DNA of 64,000 bases from the NCBI RefSeq assembly GCF_001586275.1, contig NZ_CP014545.1, positions 2,816,501-2,880,500 on the forward strand, read 5' to 3'. Source of the stretch: Sphingorhabdus sp. M41. GTDB taxonomy: Bacteria; Pseudomonadota; Alphaproteobacteria; Sphingomonadales; Sphingomonadaceae. The position numbers and the translations under genes were made by a program. Below the pieces are notes generated by a model that did no database searches, was not told where the DNA came from, and saw only the letters and a program-made list of their open reading frames with translations. Shown piece by piece: positions 34,822-44,207 of this stretch; position 1 is the first letter of the stretch; each line of letters begins with the position of its first letter.

Positions 34822-36588
34822 ATGAATGCAGTATTGAATGTAGAAAAATCCCTGTCCGGCCAAACCTGGCGCTGGCGCAGCACCAGTGCTGATGCCCGCG
34901 ATCCGGGATTCCAGCCGGATGATCTGGTAACCCAGTTGTTGCTCGCTCGCGGCGCCAGCCGGGAAACGCTCGCGGTCAACCGCGACCCGACGATCCGGGG
35001 CTTCATGCCCGACCCTTCGGTTTTTCAGGACATGGACAAGGCGGCGGACCGCCTGGCCCTGGCGATCAAGAACCAGGAAAAGGTCACGATATTTGGCGAT
35101 TATGATGTCGATGGTGCGACCAGCGCCGCCTTGCTCATACGCCTGCTGAGAGACCTCGGGCTGGAAGCGGGTTACTATATCCCGGACCGGTTGATGGAGG
35201 GCTATGGCCCTTCCGGCGAGGCTTTGGTCAAGCTTGGCGAGCAGGGCAGCAACCTGGTCGTTACCGTTGATTGCGGCGCGATGGCCTTTGAAGCGCTCGA
35301 CATGGCGCACCGGGCCGGTGTCGAGGTGATCGTCGTTGACCATCACAAATGCGCGGTGGAACTGCCCAAGGCGCTGGCCCTGGTCAATCCAAACCGGCTG
35401 GACGAAAGCGATGCCGGCGCGGTACATGGCCATCTCGCGGCGGTCGGCATGGCGTTTCTGCTCGGTGCGGCTCTGGTCCGGACGCTGCGCCAACAGGGAT
35501 TTTTCAAGGATCGCGCCGAACCAAAATTGCTCGAACTGCTGGATATTGTCGCCTTGGGCACGGTCGCCGATGTCGCCCAGCTGCGCGGTCTCAACCGCGC
35601 CTTTGTTGCGCAGGGAATCAAAGTGTTGGCAGGGCGCCAGAATATCGGCCTGTCGGCGCTGATCGACGCCAGCCGGCTGAAGCGCGCGCCGATCTGCTCG
35701 GATCTCGGCTTTGCTCTCGGTCCCCGAATCAATGCCGGTGGCCGGGTCGGCAAATCGGATCTCGGCGTGCGATTATTGATCACTCAAGACCCTGAGGAAG
35801 CGCGGAGCATCGCCGCCGAGCTCGACCATCTCAATCAGGAACGGCGCGCGATCGAAGCCCATGTACTCGAACAGGCGGATGCGATGTGTTCGTCGCAGCA
35901 GAATCAGGCTGTAGCGGTATTATCCGCCAAGGGCTGGCATCCCGGCGTCATCGGTATTGTCGCGGGACGGATCAAGGAGAAGCTGAACCGGCCGGCAATC
36001 ATCATCGCGGTGGATGATGATGGTCTCGGCAAAGGCTCCGGACGTTCGATTTCCGGCATTGATCTCGGCGCCGCAATTATAGCCGCCAAGGACAGCGGCC
36101 TGCTGGTTGCTGGCGGCGGTCATGCCATGGCTGCAGGCATCACCATCGAGGCGGACAAAGTGGATGCCTTTTCGGAATTTCTCAACGACCGGCTCGCTGA
36201 CAGTGTCGGGAAGGCCCAGGACGGCAAGGCGCTGCTGCTCGACGCGGTGCTTTCGCCCAAGGGCGTCAATCCGACGATGGTCGAAGCGATGGACGGAGCC
36301 GGTCCTTATGGCATGGGCTGGCCAGCGCCGCGCATCGCCACCGGACCGGTCCGAATCATCAAATGCGATATTGTCGGAACCGATCATGTGCGGATGATTG
36401 TCGGCGGCGATGATGGTGCCTCGATCAAGACAATTGCCTTTCGCGCGGCGGAAAGCGATCTTGGCCAGACTTTGCTCAATGCTCCGAGAGGAAGAAAATT
36501 ATGGATCGCAGGCCGCGCCAAGATCGATGACTGGGGCAGCCGTCCGTCGGCGGAAATCCATCTGGAAGATGCCGCCTGGGCGGATTGA
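34822..36588 (+). CDS. recJ: Single-stranded-DNA-specific exonuclease RecJ
   Basis: 588 residues. Degrades single-stranded DNA 5' to 3' in recombination and mismatch repair. DHH phosphoesterase motifs are intact: IFGDYDVDGATSAALL near residue 90, VTVDCG, and VVDHHKC near residue 172. DHHA1 follows with GGGHAMAAG near 430, and the C-terminal OB-fold is present. Length is standard. It is followed by a 200-base gap and then tRNA-Glu. Confidence 0.97.
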   Translation: MNAVLNVEKSLSGQTWRWRSTSADARDPGFQPDDLVTQLLLARGASRETLAVNRDPTIRGFMPDPSVFQDMDKAADRLALAIKNQEKVTIFGDYDVDGATSAALLIRLLRDLGLEAGYYIPDRLMEGYGPSGEALVKLGEQGSNLVVTVDCGAMAFEALDMAHRAGVEVIVVDHHKCAVELPKALALVNPNRLDESDAGAVHGHLAAVGMAFLLGAALVRTLRQQGFFKDRAEPKLLELLDIVALGTVADVAQLRGLNRAFVAQGIKVLAGRQNIGLSALIDASRLKRAPICSDLGFALGPRINAGGRVGKSDLGVRLLITQDPEEARSIAAELDHLNQERRAIEAHVLEQADAMCSSQQNQAVAVLSAKGWHPGVIGIVAGRIKEKLNRPAIIIAVDDDGLGKGSGRSISGIDLGAAIIAAKDSGLLVAGGGHAMAAGITIEADKVDAFSEFLNDRLADSVGKAQDGKALLLDAVLSPKGVNPTMVEAMDGAGPYGMGWPAPRIATGPVRIIKCDIVGTDHVRMIVGGDDGASIKTIAFRAAESDLGQTLLNAPRGRKLWIAGRAKIDDWGSRPSAEIHLEDAAWAD

Positions 36589-36790
36589 GGGAGGGTCTGG
36601 GGCCCACCGCGACTGCGTCCCGATTATTATTATTCGCATATTGGCGCCGATGTCCGCGACGCAGAAAGCGACAAGCTGCAGGCAGTCTGCCACAGCGTTA
36701 GAAAATAGGCCCGAAAATCCAGCGAAAAGAGGGTTGACCAATGCCCGGCACCCCCCTAATGGCCGTTGCTCGCTGACCAGCAATTGGTAT

Positions 36791-36865
36791 GGCCCCTTCG
36801 TCTAAGGGTTAGGACGCGGCCCTTTCACGGCTGAAATACGGGTTCGAATCCCGTAGGGGTCACCA
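36791..36865 (+). tRNA. tRNA-Glu (anticodon TTC)
   Basis: Complete cloverleaf: acceptor GGCCCCT pairs with AGGGGTC, the T arm has GGGTTCGAATCCC, and the anticodon loop CTTTCAC gives TTC. Discriminator A and the CCA end are encoded. A short hairpin follows as a likely terminator. Confidence 0.97.
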
Positions 36866-36870
36866 CTTCT

Positions 36871-36900
36871 CAATGACTTAACGTCATTGCATTTATCTTC
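36871..36900 (+). terminator. Likely terminator after tRNA-Glu
   Basis: CAATGAC (36871-36877) pairs with GTCATTG (36883-36889) around a 5-base loop, followed by CATTTATCTTC. The stem is AT-rich and the T run imperfect, so strength is moderate. Confidence 0.45.
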
Positions 36901-37052
36901 ATGAAATATACGTAAGATATGTGCGGCTGAATTTCAGCGCACATTGGCTGTCGTGTACGCATTTGCCAGCAGATTTTTGTTCTTTCAAAGCAGCAGCACA
37001 GCGGGATCGGCATAACCGGCCACCCTCATTCAGCGAGCGCGATTCAAGCCGT

Positions 37053-39296
37053 TCAGTGGCCACCGCCGGATACTTGCATGAATCGGGCTTTGCCCGACAA
37101 GCCGGACATGTCCGGTGTCGTCGAAGAATTTCCCGCTGGCAAGGCTGCGCTAGGCATGCCCGCTGCGGAAAGCTCATAGGGAGACGCCCGGTGGCGCGTG
37201 CACAAGCCGCCGGCGCCGTCACTGACCAGCGGCATTTCAAATTCGACGCCCACGGTGGATTCGTCTGATCGCGTCACTGTACTGACCACCAATTGTCCCG
37301 CACCCAGATCGAGCACCATCTTGGTGCCAATCGGAACGCCCATCAGGCCTTCGAACATGGCTCCGGTCTTCGACAGATCGCGCATCACGACATCGTAGCG
37401 ATGATCGTCATGAATCGCGCCAATCCGGCGAAACACGGTCCGCCTATCCGGCCGGTACAGGTCCGGTCCGTCAGGCTCGATACTGAGTTCGCCGCTCCCC
37501 AATTTTTCTTCGATTTCTTCCAGCCGCATCGCCTTGGAATAGATCCACCCCTGAATGTAGCGCGCGCCTTTCGAACAGACGAGGCGGAACTGGTCAAAGG
37601 CCTCGACGCCCTCGACCGTCGTTTCCATTTCCAGCGCGTCGGACAGGCTGATAATCGCGGCGATGATCTTGGCGCTATTCTTGTCATTTTGCGTACAGGA
37701 ATCGACAAAACTCTTGTCCACCTTGATCTTGTCGAACGGAGCCGAGCGCAGATAGCTGAGCGACGAATATCCGGTCCCGAAATCGTCCAGAGCCAGGCGT
37801 ACACCCAGTTCCTTGATGGTTCTGAAAGCCGTGTCGATAGTGTCGCTGTCGCCGAGAAAGACGCTTTCGGTCAGTTCCAGTTCAAGCCGCTCCGGATCCA
37901 GACCGCTGGTCGCCAGCGCGTTCATCACGATTTCGGGAAAGCCACTATTGGCGAATTGCACGGCCGATACATTGACCGCTACCCGGACCGATTTTGGCCA
38001 TTGCAGCGCATCGTGGCAGGCGCGGCGCAGCGCCCATTCCCCCAGTTGGTTGATCAGATTCAATTCTTCCGCCATCGGGATGAACACGGTCGGGCTCACC
38101 TCTCCCCGCTCCGGATGCGTCCAGCGCATCAGCGCCTCAAATCCGACGATCATATGATCGTCCGTGCGCACGACCGGCTGATAGTGAAGCTCGACCTGGT
38201 CATTGACGAGCGCGTCCCGCAGGTCATCGACCAGAAGCCGCCGCTCTTCTTCCTCATTTTTCAGAAAAGAGGAAAAGAAACGAAACTGTCCGCGGCCCGA
38301 ATTCTTGGCCGCATAAAGGGCAAGGTCGGAACTGCGCGCCAATTCTTCCTTGGTGACGCCGTCATAGGGGGCGATGGCAATGCCGATCGAAGTTCCGATG
38401 GTCGCGCTTTTGTCATCTATGGGATAGGGTTGGGAAATGATCTTGACGATCTTTTCGGCAATTTCGCCGAGTTTTCCGCGATCGGAAAGATCGGGCAATA
38501 TGACCTGAAACTCGTCGCCGCCCAGACGCCCGATTTCACCGGTATCGCCGATAATCGACCGCAATCTTTTGGCTACCTGCTTCAGCAATTCATCGCCAGC
38601 CGGGTGGCCCATCGTGTCATTGACCTGCTTGAAACGGTCAAGATCGAGCATCATGATTGCGCAGCTGCGGTTGGCGACCTTGAAAGCCGCGAGCAGGCTG
38701 TTGAGCCGGTTGTCCATACGATGGCGGTTGGCCAGTCCGGTAAGCGAATCAAATTCCGCCATCCGCGATTCTCGCAGCTTGCGCTGATATTCGAGGGTGA
38801 CATCCTTGGCATTGCCGCGATAGCCCTGAAAATTTCCCAAATCGTCAAATTTGGGATGTCCGGAAATCAGCCACCATGTCGGATGGTCTTCCTGTCCAAG
38901 CGTATGTGGTACCCGGCGGACGATCAGATCGTTGATCTTGCTGCGCTTGCTGAGATGAAATTTGAGCGGGCGGTCGGATTTTTCGTCCGGATTGTCGGGA
39001 TCATTTTCGAACAATGAAGTCAGCGGTAAGGCCAGCAGTTCGTCAATCGACTTGTTCAGGCTGGCCGCGGCTTTTTCTGAAAGATATACCAGATTGCCCG
39101 CAACATCCGTTGCCCATAGCCAGCTGATGCCCGCTTGCTCGAAATCATCCAGGATTTCGATACGTCGGGCATGATCATCCGACATGATGACCGAAACGGA
39201 ATCCTCCTCCGCATCTTTCACCGGTTCATTTGAGAATAATTTCAAGAATTTCTTGGCCACATTCAACCCTGCTTTTTGCAAACTCTCAATCGCCAA
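37053..39296 (-). CDS. PAS-GGDEF-EAL-PilZ protein (c-di-GMP turnover and sensing)
   Basis: 747 residues, cytoplasmic. A PAS domain (about 45-170) is followed by GGDEF at 259-263 with an intact motif and no RxxD inhibitory site. An EAL domain with EAL at 387-389 carries NVSAVQF, ELTESVF, DDFGTGYSS, KVDKSF and EGVEAF, so both halves look catalytically capable. A PilZ domain (about 630-725, DLSKTGAMFEG) at the C-terminus would bind c-di-GMP and provide feedback. The last 40 residues are low-complexity. Having synthesis, hydrolysis and receptor domains on one chain is notable. Confidence 0.94.
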   Translation of the reverse strand: MAIESLQKAGLNVAKKFLKLFSNEPVKDAEEDSVSVIMSDDHARRIEILDDFEQAGISWLWATDVAGNLVYLSEKAAASLNKSIDELLALPLTSLFENDPDNPDEKSDRPLKFHLSKRSKINDLIVRRVPHTLGQEDHPTWWLISGHPKFDDLGNFQGYRGNAKDVTLEYQRKLRESRMAEFDSLTGLANRHRMDNRLNSLLAAFKVANRSCAIMMLDLDRFKQVNDTMGHPAGDELLKQVAKRLRSIIGDTGEIGRLGGDEFQVILPDLSDRGKLGEIAEKIVKIISQPYPIDDKSATIGTSIGIAIAPYDGVTKEELARSSDLALYAAKNSGRGQFRFFSSFLKNEEEERRLLVDDLRDALVNDQVELHYQPVVRTDDHMIVGFEALMRWTHPERGEVSPTVFIPMAEELNLINQLGEWALRRACHDALQWPKSVRVAVNVSAVQFANSGFPEIVMNALATSGLDPERLELELTESVFLGDSDTIDTAFRTIKELGVRLALDDFGTGYSSLSYLRSAPFDKIKVDKSFVDSCTQNDKNSAKIIAAIISLSDALEMETTVEGVEAFDQFRLVCSKGARYIQGWIYSKAMRLEEIEEKLGSGELSIEPDGPDLYRPDRRTVFRRIGAIHDDHRYDVVMRDLSKTGAMFEGLMGVPIGTKMVLDLGAGQLVVSTVTRSDESTVGVEFEMPLVSDGAGGLCTRHRASPYELSAAGMPSAALPAGNSSTTPDMSGLSGKARFMQVSGGGH

Positions 39297-39732
39297 AAAG
39301 GATTAATTTGGTCGTAAGAAACGGTCCGGCATGTGCAAAATTTACGTGGCTTTACGTCGATTTGCATGAACAGACGGGCTTGCCCGCGATATCTTCTGCC
39401 AAAAGCCGCTTTGCAGCAGCACCTCCGACACGCTAATCCTCCTGTCCTGCAGTGGCCCGATAGGATAAACCGCTGCCATGACCATGTTGCACCAGGCTCT
39501 GCTTCGCGCGCTGACAGGCCCCGCCGCTCCACTTTCCGGTCCCTTTCGATCCCCCTCGCTCAACAGGAATAGGGTCGATCTTGTGGCCGCCCGCTAACCG
39601 CTGCCCACCACCACAGGTTTTTCCGCTTTAGGGGGCGTGACCCGTGTGACCCGAATTAAATTTTTCCGGGGAAAAGGAGACCTATAAGGACAATATATTC
39701 GCAAAACGGATGCCTTTTGCTATTGCCGCCCG
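39297..39732. other. Intergenic region between the GGDEF-EAL-PilZ and NRDE genes
   Basis: About 435 bases. It holds the TTTACG repeats at 39341-39365, a GGGC-TT-GCCC mini hairpin near 39376, and a GTGACCC direct repeat near 39637. The open frames here on both strands lack coding character. Confidence 0.5.
39341..39370 (-). promoter_or_regulatory. 10-base-phased TTTACG repeats upstream of the GGDEF-EAL-PilZ gene
   Basis: TTTACG at 39341 and 39351 and TTTGCA at 39361 repeat every 10 bases. The core resembles the TTTAC repeats ahead of the CHASE2-operon regulator. It lies 45-75 bases upstream of the start codon at 39296, where a regulator could act. Confidence 0.4.
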
Positions 39733-40494
39733 ATGTGCATCATTTCACTTGCGTGGCAGGCCCATCCCCACTGGAAACTTGTCGCGATCGGCAACCGGGA
39801 CGAGATGCACGCCCGGCCCGCACAGCCGCTGGCCCGCTGGCAGGACCGCGAGCATATGTTGGCAGGGAAAGACATTCAGGCAGGCGGGACGTGGCTCGGC
39901 ATCTCCGAACAGGGCCGCTTTGCCGTCGTCACAAATCTCAGCGGCTATGGGGCGCCGGATGGCAATCGCGCTTCCCGCGGGGATCTGCTGAAGGATTTTC
40001 TGGCTGGCGAGGGTCGCTATTCCGACCTTTCCGGGGTGTCATTTTCCGACTTTAACCCGTTCAACCTGATCACTGTCGAGGAGGGTGAAGCTCTGGTTCA
40101 TTCCAACCGGCCGGATGCTGTCAGCAAACGTCTCGAGCCGGGCATCCACGGCCTTTCCAACGGGTCACTGCAAAATCCGTGGGCAAAGGCGAAACATCTC
40201 AATGCCGCTTTGGACGATTGGCTCCACAACGCGTCAGAGAATTCCGCTGATTTACTCGATCTGTTGACGGACAGATCGACATATCCGCTCACGACAGCAG
40301 GCAATAACCAATCGCCCGCGCAACTGGAGCCCGCCAGTTCCGGGATATTCATACTAAACCCGGTCTACGGAACGCGCTGCAGCACGGTCGTTGCGATCGA
40401 CCATCAAGGCAATGGATCGATCATCGAACGCCGCTATAGCGCATCCGCCATAGCCACCGGGCAAGACCGCCTGTCCTTTACCTGGCCGGACTGA
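39733..40494 (+). CDS. NRDE (TANGO2-like) family protein
   Basis: 253 residues. The N-terminal Cys after Met and the GNRDE motif near residue 20 are the family signatures (NTN-hydrolase-like fold in which Cys2 could be the nucleophile). GGTWLGISEQGRFAVVTNLSG follows. Human TANGO2 is linked to lipid and coenzyme A handling, but the bacterial role is unknown. It precedes the KdpD-like kinase by about 70 bases on the same strand. Confidence 0.9.
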   Translation: MCIISLAWQAHPHWKLVAIGNRDEMHARPAQPLARWQDREHMLAGKDIQAGGTWLGISEQGRFAVVTNLSGYGAPDGNRASRGDLLKDFLAGEGRYSDLSGVSFSDFNPFNLITVEEGEALVHSNRPDAVSKRLEPGIHGLSNGSLQNPWAKAKHLNAALDDWLHNASENSADLLDLLTDRSTYPLTTAGNNQSPAQLEPASSGIFILNPVYGTRCSTVVAIDHQGNGSIIERRYSASAIATGQDRLSFTWPD

Positions 40495-40563
40495 AAGCCA
40501 GTTGGCCGCCAGCATAGAAAATCCGTGCATGCCGCTTGCCGGAATTTCCGCTATGCCGCCGGA

Positions 40564-42087
40564 ATGGATCTGCCGATGTTGAACAGGATGCCGACAATAT
40601 TCGAACGACTGGCTTCGGACAGCTCGCGAAACTATGTCTCGTTCTTCGTCGGGCTCGCGGTCTTTGTCGCCGGAACTCTGGCAACTTATGTCGCGCAAAG
40701 CGCCGACCGGCCGGTTAGTGCTGCGCTGATCTATGTGTCCGCCGTAACCATCATCGGTGCTGTTAACGGCCTGCGCGGTGGCTTGCTGGCCGGTATCGGC
40801 GCCTCCTTTTTCTACAACTTCTTCTTTAGTGAGCCCCTGCTCGATTTCGGTGTAACCACTTCCGATGAATATATACCGCTAGTGGCTTTCAATCTGAGCG
40901 CTCTTCTGTCGGGCGTGCTGGCTGGCCGGATCAACGACCGGGCCCGCGCTGCCGAGATTGCGCAGCAGAAAATCAATCTGCTGCTCGATATCAGCAATCA
41001 GTTGCAGACCGCCGTGCAGCTGGAAGATATTGACCGGGCGATCGTCCAGACCGGCATATTCGATTCAGCCCGTGAATTCGAAATTTATGCACTCAGCGAA
41101 GAGAAAACGATCGCGGTCGAGGGAAAGGAGCAATGGCTGGCAGAAGCCCAGCAAGCCGCCCGACAAGGTGAATTACAGCATATTCGGGATCAGAAGATCG
41201 TCTATCTGTTGACCTCATCACAGCGCCAGGTCGGTGTGCTGATCTGTACACAGGATGCGCAAAAGTCAAAACGACTGAGCAAGATCGACTTTGATGCCGT
41301 GCTGAACTTGCTGAGCATGGCAATCGACCGCTTCGTTCTGCTCCATCAGAAATCAGAGGCAGAAGCGATGCGCCGGTCCGAAGAGTTCAAGACCGCGCTG
41401 CTCTCCTCGATTTCCCATGACATGCGCACGCCGCTTGCGGCAATCTCCGCATCGGCATCCAGCCTTGCATCCTATGGTGACACACTGCCGGAAGCTTCGC
41501 GCAAGGAAATGCTGACGATCATTCAGGATCAGTGCGAGCGGTTGAACCGCTACACCACCAACTTGCTCAATCTGGGCAGGCTGCAGGCCGGCATATCGCC
41601 CGACCAGCTGGAAAGCCTGGATCTGGTGGAGATGCTGGGCTCGGCGGTCAACACGGTGAAAATGCATCACAGCGCGCGAGAGATCATCAAAAGCCTGCCC
41701 TTTGATAACTGCACGGTACGCGCCAATCCGGTGATGCTGGAGCAGCTATTCTACAATATTCTAGAAAATGCGATCCAATATAGTCCTGAAGCTGCGCCGG
41801 TTCTGATCACCGGGCACAAGCAAGCCGGACAGGTTGAAATTGCCATATCGGATCAGGGCTGCGGCATTCCGGCTTCCGAACTCAGCAGAGTTTTTGACCG
41901 TTTTTACCGCTCGGCGGAAAACATACGCAAGGAAGGCCATGGCCTGGGCCTGTCCATCGCTTCTGGATTCGCCCAGGCATTCGGGGGCGATATCGCCGCC
42001 CACAGTCCGCTGGAAATGGGCAGAGGAACAAAGATAACCGTCAAGCTTCCCGCATCCGCCTCCCCCTCAGAAAGCAATGGCCGATGA
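40564..42087 (+). CDS. DUF4118 (KdpD-like) sensor histidine kinase
   Basis: 507 residues from the ATG at 40564; the open frame extends to 40525. Four clustered membrane helices (about 22-120) form the DUF4118 domain as in KdpD. A GAF-like region (130-265), HisKA with His in SISHDMRTPLAAIS near residue 294 and an HATPase domain with NAIQYSPEA and HGLGLSIASGFAQAFGG follow. It lacks the large N-terminal KdpD and USP domains, so it is a shortened relative. The stop overlaps the start of the KdpE-like regulator (ATGA). No kdpFABC genes are nearby. Confidence 0.91.
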   Translation: MDLPMLNRMPTIFERLASDSSRNYVSFFVGLAVFVAGTLATYVAQSADRPVSAALIYVSAVTIIGAVNGLRGGLLAGIGASFFYNFFFSEPLLDFGVTTSDEYIPLVAFNLSALLSGVLAGRINDRARAAEIAQQKINLLLDISNQLQTAVQLEDIDRAIVQTGIFDSAREFEIYALSEEKTIAVEGKEQWLAEAQQAARQGELQHIRDQKIVYLLTSSQRQVGVLICTQDAQKSKRLSKIDFDAVLNLLSMAIDRFVLLHQKSEAEAMRRSEEFKTALLSSISHDMRTPLAAISASASSLASYGDTLPEASRKEMLTIIQDQCERLNRYTTNLLNLGRLQAGISPDQLESLDLVEMLGSAVNTVKMHHSAREIIKSLPFDNCTVRANPVMLEQLFYNILENAIQYSPEAAPVLITGHKQAGQVEIAISDQGCGIPASELSRVFDRFYRSAENIRKEGHGLGLSIASGFAQAFGGDIAAHSPLEMGRGTKITVKLPASASPSESNGR

Positions 42088-42773
42088 ACGTGAAAATATT
42101 GCTGGTCGATGACGAGACCGCTCTCATCCGGTCGCTGCAGCCTGTATTGATCGCACAAGGCTATGGCGTCGATTCAGCTGGAACAGCGGCGGAAGCCCTG
42201 AAAAAGGCGAAAGAAACCGTGTTTGACATCATCCTGCTCGACCTCGGATTGCCCGATGCCGATGGCAAGGAGATTATCGCAAGGCTGCTCGATCTCAACG
42301 CCCTGTCCATCCTGATCCTGTCTGCCCGCCACCAGGAAGCGGAGAAGGTTGCCGCACTGGATCAGGGCGCCGATGATTTCATCAACAAGCCGTTCAATAT
42401 CGAGGAGCTATTGGCGCGAATCCGGGCTGCGGTGCGGCGCAGGAAGAACGAGGCAATCAAGAGCCAGGAATTTGAATCCCGTCATTTGCGGATCGACTTT
42501 CTCAAGAGGAAGGTCTTCCTGATGGGCGAGGAAATCAAATTCTCGCCCAAGGAGTTCGAGCTGCTGGAGACTTTGGCCCGGCATGCCGGACAAGTGGTGA
42601 CCCATCGCCAGCTGCTGCTTGCCGGTTGGAATGATCCGACGGTCGATACCCAATATTTGCGCAGCTACATGGCGCTGATCCGTCAGAAGCTGGAATATGA
42701 TTCATCGCAACCGGAATATCTGCTGACCGAGCCTGGCGTCGGCTACCGGCTGGATATTGATTTCGAACATTGA
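42084..42773 (+). CDS. KdpE-like OmpR-family response regulator
   Basis: 229 residues. Receiver domain with DDE acidic residues, Asp53 in IILLDLGLPDADG, and Lys in INKPFN; C-terminal winged helix with FSPKEFELLETLARHAGQVVTH and GVGYRLD. Translationally coupled to the DUF4118 kinase by ATGA overlap. The closest relatives control the KdpFABC potassium pump, but that operon is absent here, so its targets may be different. Confidence 0.93.
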   Translation: MNVKILLVDDETALIRSLQPVLIAQGYGVDSAGTAAEALKKAKETVFDIILLDLGLPDADGKEIIARLLDLNALSILILSARHQEAEKVAALDQGADDFINKPFNIEELLARIRAAVRRRKNEAIKSQEFESRHLRIDFLKRKVFLMGEEIKFSPKEFELLETLARHAGQVVTHRQLLLAGWNDPTVDTQYLRSYMALIRQKLEYDSSQPEYLLTEPGVGYRLDIDFEH

Positions 42774-43012
42774 GGATTGGATGACGCGGGCGTCGTCGGG
42801 GTGGGCGGGTGCCCGCGTCATCTCGTGGAGGGGGACTTCTCCTAGTTCATTCAGTCCCTCAAAGGGACGAGCATGTTTTACATCAGGCATGATTTTGTCG
42901 TTACCATGGATTTCATATGCCTCCCTTCCCGACGGGCGCATATAAAATCCGTGGTAATTGCTTTTGATGAAAGGACCTAAAAGACAGCTGTAACAGTCAA
43001 AAGGTTTTCCCA

Positions 43013-43528
43013 ATGTCCCAATTTCGCCTTTCAGCAAATTTGATATCAATGCCCCTTTTGTTCGCGGCACTGTCGCTTTCGGCCTGCAGCAAGAAAGCGC
43101 CTGAAGGCCTGCCACCCGCACCGGGCGACAATAGTAATTATAACAATGCACCCAGCGGACCGATCAAGGGCAGCCAGGAAGACTTCCTGGCCAATGTCGC
43201 AGCCGACAGAATTTTCTTTGAAACCGACCGCAGCAATGTCGACAGCGAAGATCAGCAAATATTACGCAGCCAGGCTGCCTGGCTGGTCGCCAATCCGAGC
43301 GTGCGAATCCGGATCGAAGGCCATTGCGACGAACGCGGGACCCGCGAATATAATCTTGCGCTCGGAGAACGCAGAGCCAATGCCGCAAAAAATTATCTTT
43401 CCACTCTGGGCGTGGAACTATCGAGAATATCGGTCGTCAGCTACGGGAAGGAACGGCCAGACGCGCTCGGCTCTGATGAAACGGCATGGGGTCTGAACCG
43501 CCGGTCCGTCACCGTAACCGTCCGCTAG
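43013..43528 (+). CDS. pal: Peptidoglycan-associated lipoprotein
   Basis: 171 residues. Signal peptide with lipobox LSAC near residue 24, then a linker and an OmpA-like domain with RIFFETDRSNVDSED and the peptidoglycan-binding IEGHCDERGTREYNLALGERRA. Links the outer membrane to the cell wall and works with TolB. Unlike the usual tol-pal cluster, no tolQRAB gene is adjacent here. A strong hairpin follows the stop. Confidence 0.94.
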   Translation: MSQFRLSANLISMPLLFAALSLSACSKKAPEGLPPAPGDNSNYNNAPSGPIKGSQEDFLANVAADRIFFETDRSNVDSEDQQILRSQAAWLVANPSVRIRIEGHCDERGTREYNLALGERRANAAKNYLSTLGVELSRISVVSYGKERPDALGSDETAWGLNRRSVTVTVR

Positions 43529-43569
43529 ACATAAACCTCGAAATATTCCGGCGCAGGAAGCAGGATTGA

Positions 43570-43606
43570 ATCATGATCCACCGAATATATGACGGTGGAT
43601 CATGAT
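43570..43606. terminator. 14-base-pair hairpin between convergent genes
   Basis: ATCATGATCCACCG (43570-43583) and CGGTGGATCATGAT (43593-43606) are perfect inverted repeats with a 9-base loop. There is no T run on either side, so it is not a canonical intrinsic terminator. It could still block convergent transcription or protect mRNA 3' ends. Confidence 0.45.
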
Positions 43607-43620
43607 CGCGGGTGGGTCCT

Positions 43621-44178
43621 CTAGCCGGGCTGATTGTTGCGATACCGCTCACCAGCGATGACGCCCTTTAGCAGTTCAGGTTGGATAGTCCGGTCACTGT
43701 CCGAACTGTGCAGGACAGATACGTCCCCCGTGGTCTCCGCGATTACGACCAACACTTGCGAGAAATTCAAAGCATTTGCTTCCCGCAGTTTGCCCCAAAG
43801 ATCGCTCTCGGTCATCTTGGCTTTCTTCAACTGGTCATGCTGCACTTCACCACCGATCATGATGAGCCGCGGCTTATTGTCAGCAATTAACTGGAGGCCG
43901 GGAAAACGGCTTCTCAGCACTGCCATTCCGATTTGAAGTGAGAATAGAAAAATCAGCGCAGCAACACCGTGAGCGATAGGCGGATCTTTGGACAGAATGA
44001 CCGAGCCAAGCACCGAGCCGATCGCGACCGTGACAGCGAAGTCGAAACCGCTCATTTTCGAGAAGCTCCGGACACCCGCCAGCCGGGTGAGCAGGATCAC
44101 CGTCACATACATCACCGATGCGGAAAGCGCGATGAGAGCTACCTGCTCCCATTCTGTGGTCGTCCAATCACTCAACAT
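43621..44178 (-). CDS. DUF421 (YetF-type) membrane protein
   Basis: 185 residues. Two to three N-terminal membrane helices (about 12-90) with RLAGVRSFSKMSGFDFAVTVAIGSVLG, then a cytoplasmic DUF421 domain with the LIMIGGEVQHDQLKKAKMTESDL segment. Family function is unknown. It lies 29 bases after the hemerythrin gene and should share its stress-responsive promoter. Confidence 0.88.
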   Translation of the reverse strand: MLSDWTTTEWEQVALIALSASVMYVTVILLTRLAGVRSFSKMSGFDFAVTVAIGSVLGSVILSKDPPIAHGVAALIFLFSLQIGMAVLRSRFPGLQLIADNKPRLIMIGGEVQHDQLKKAKMTESDLWGKLREANALNFSQVLVVIAETTGDVSVLHSSDSDRTIQPELLKGVIAGERYRNNQPG

Positions 44179-44207
44179 TTATTTACCCCCCGGCTTATAT
44201 CAGTTCT

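Noticed and set aside
37293-39017. 574-codon open frame on the plus strand, antisense to the PAS-GGDEF-EAL-PilZ gene
   Set aside because: Same reason: the minus strand encodes intact catalytic motifs over the whole span.
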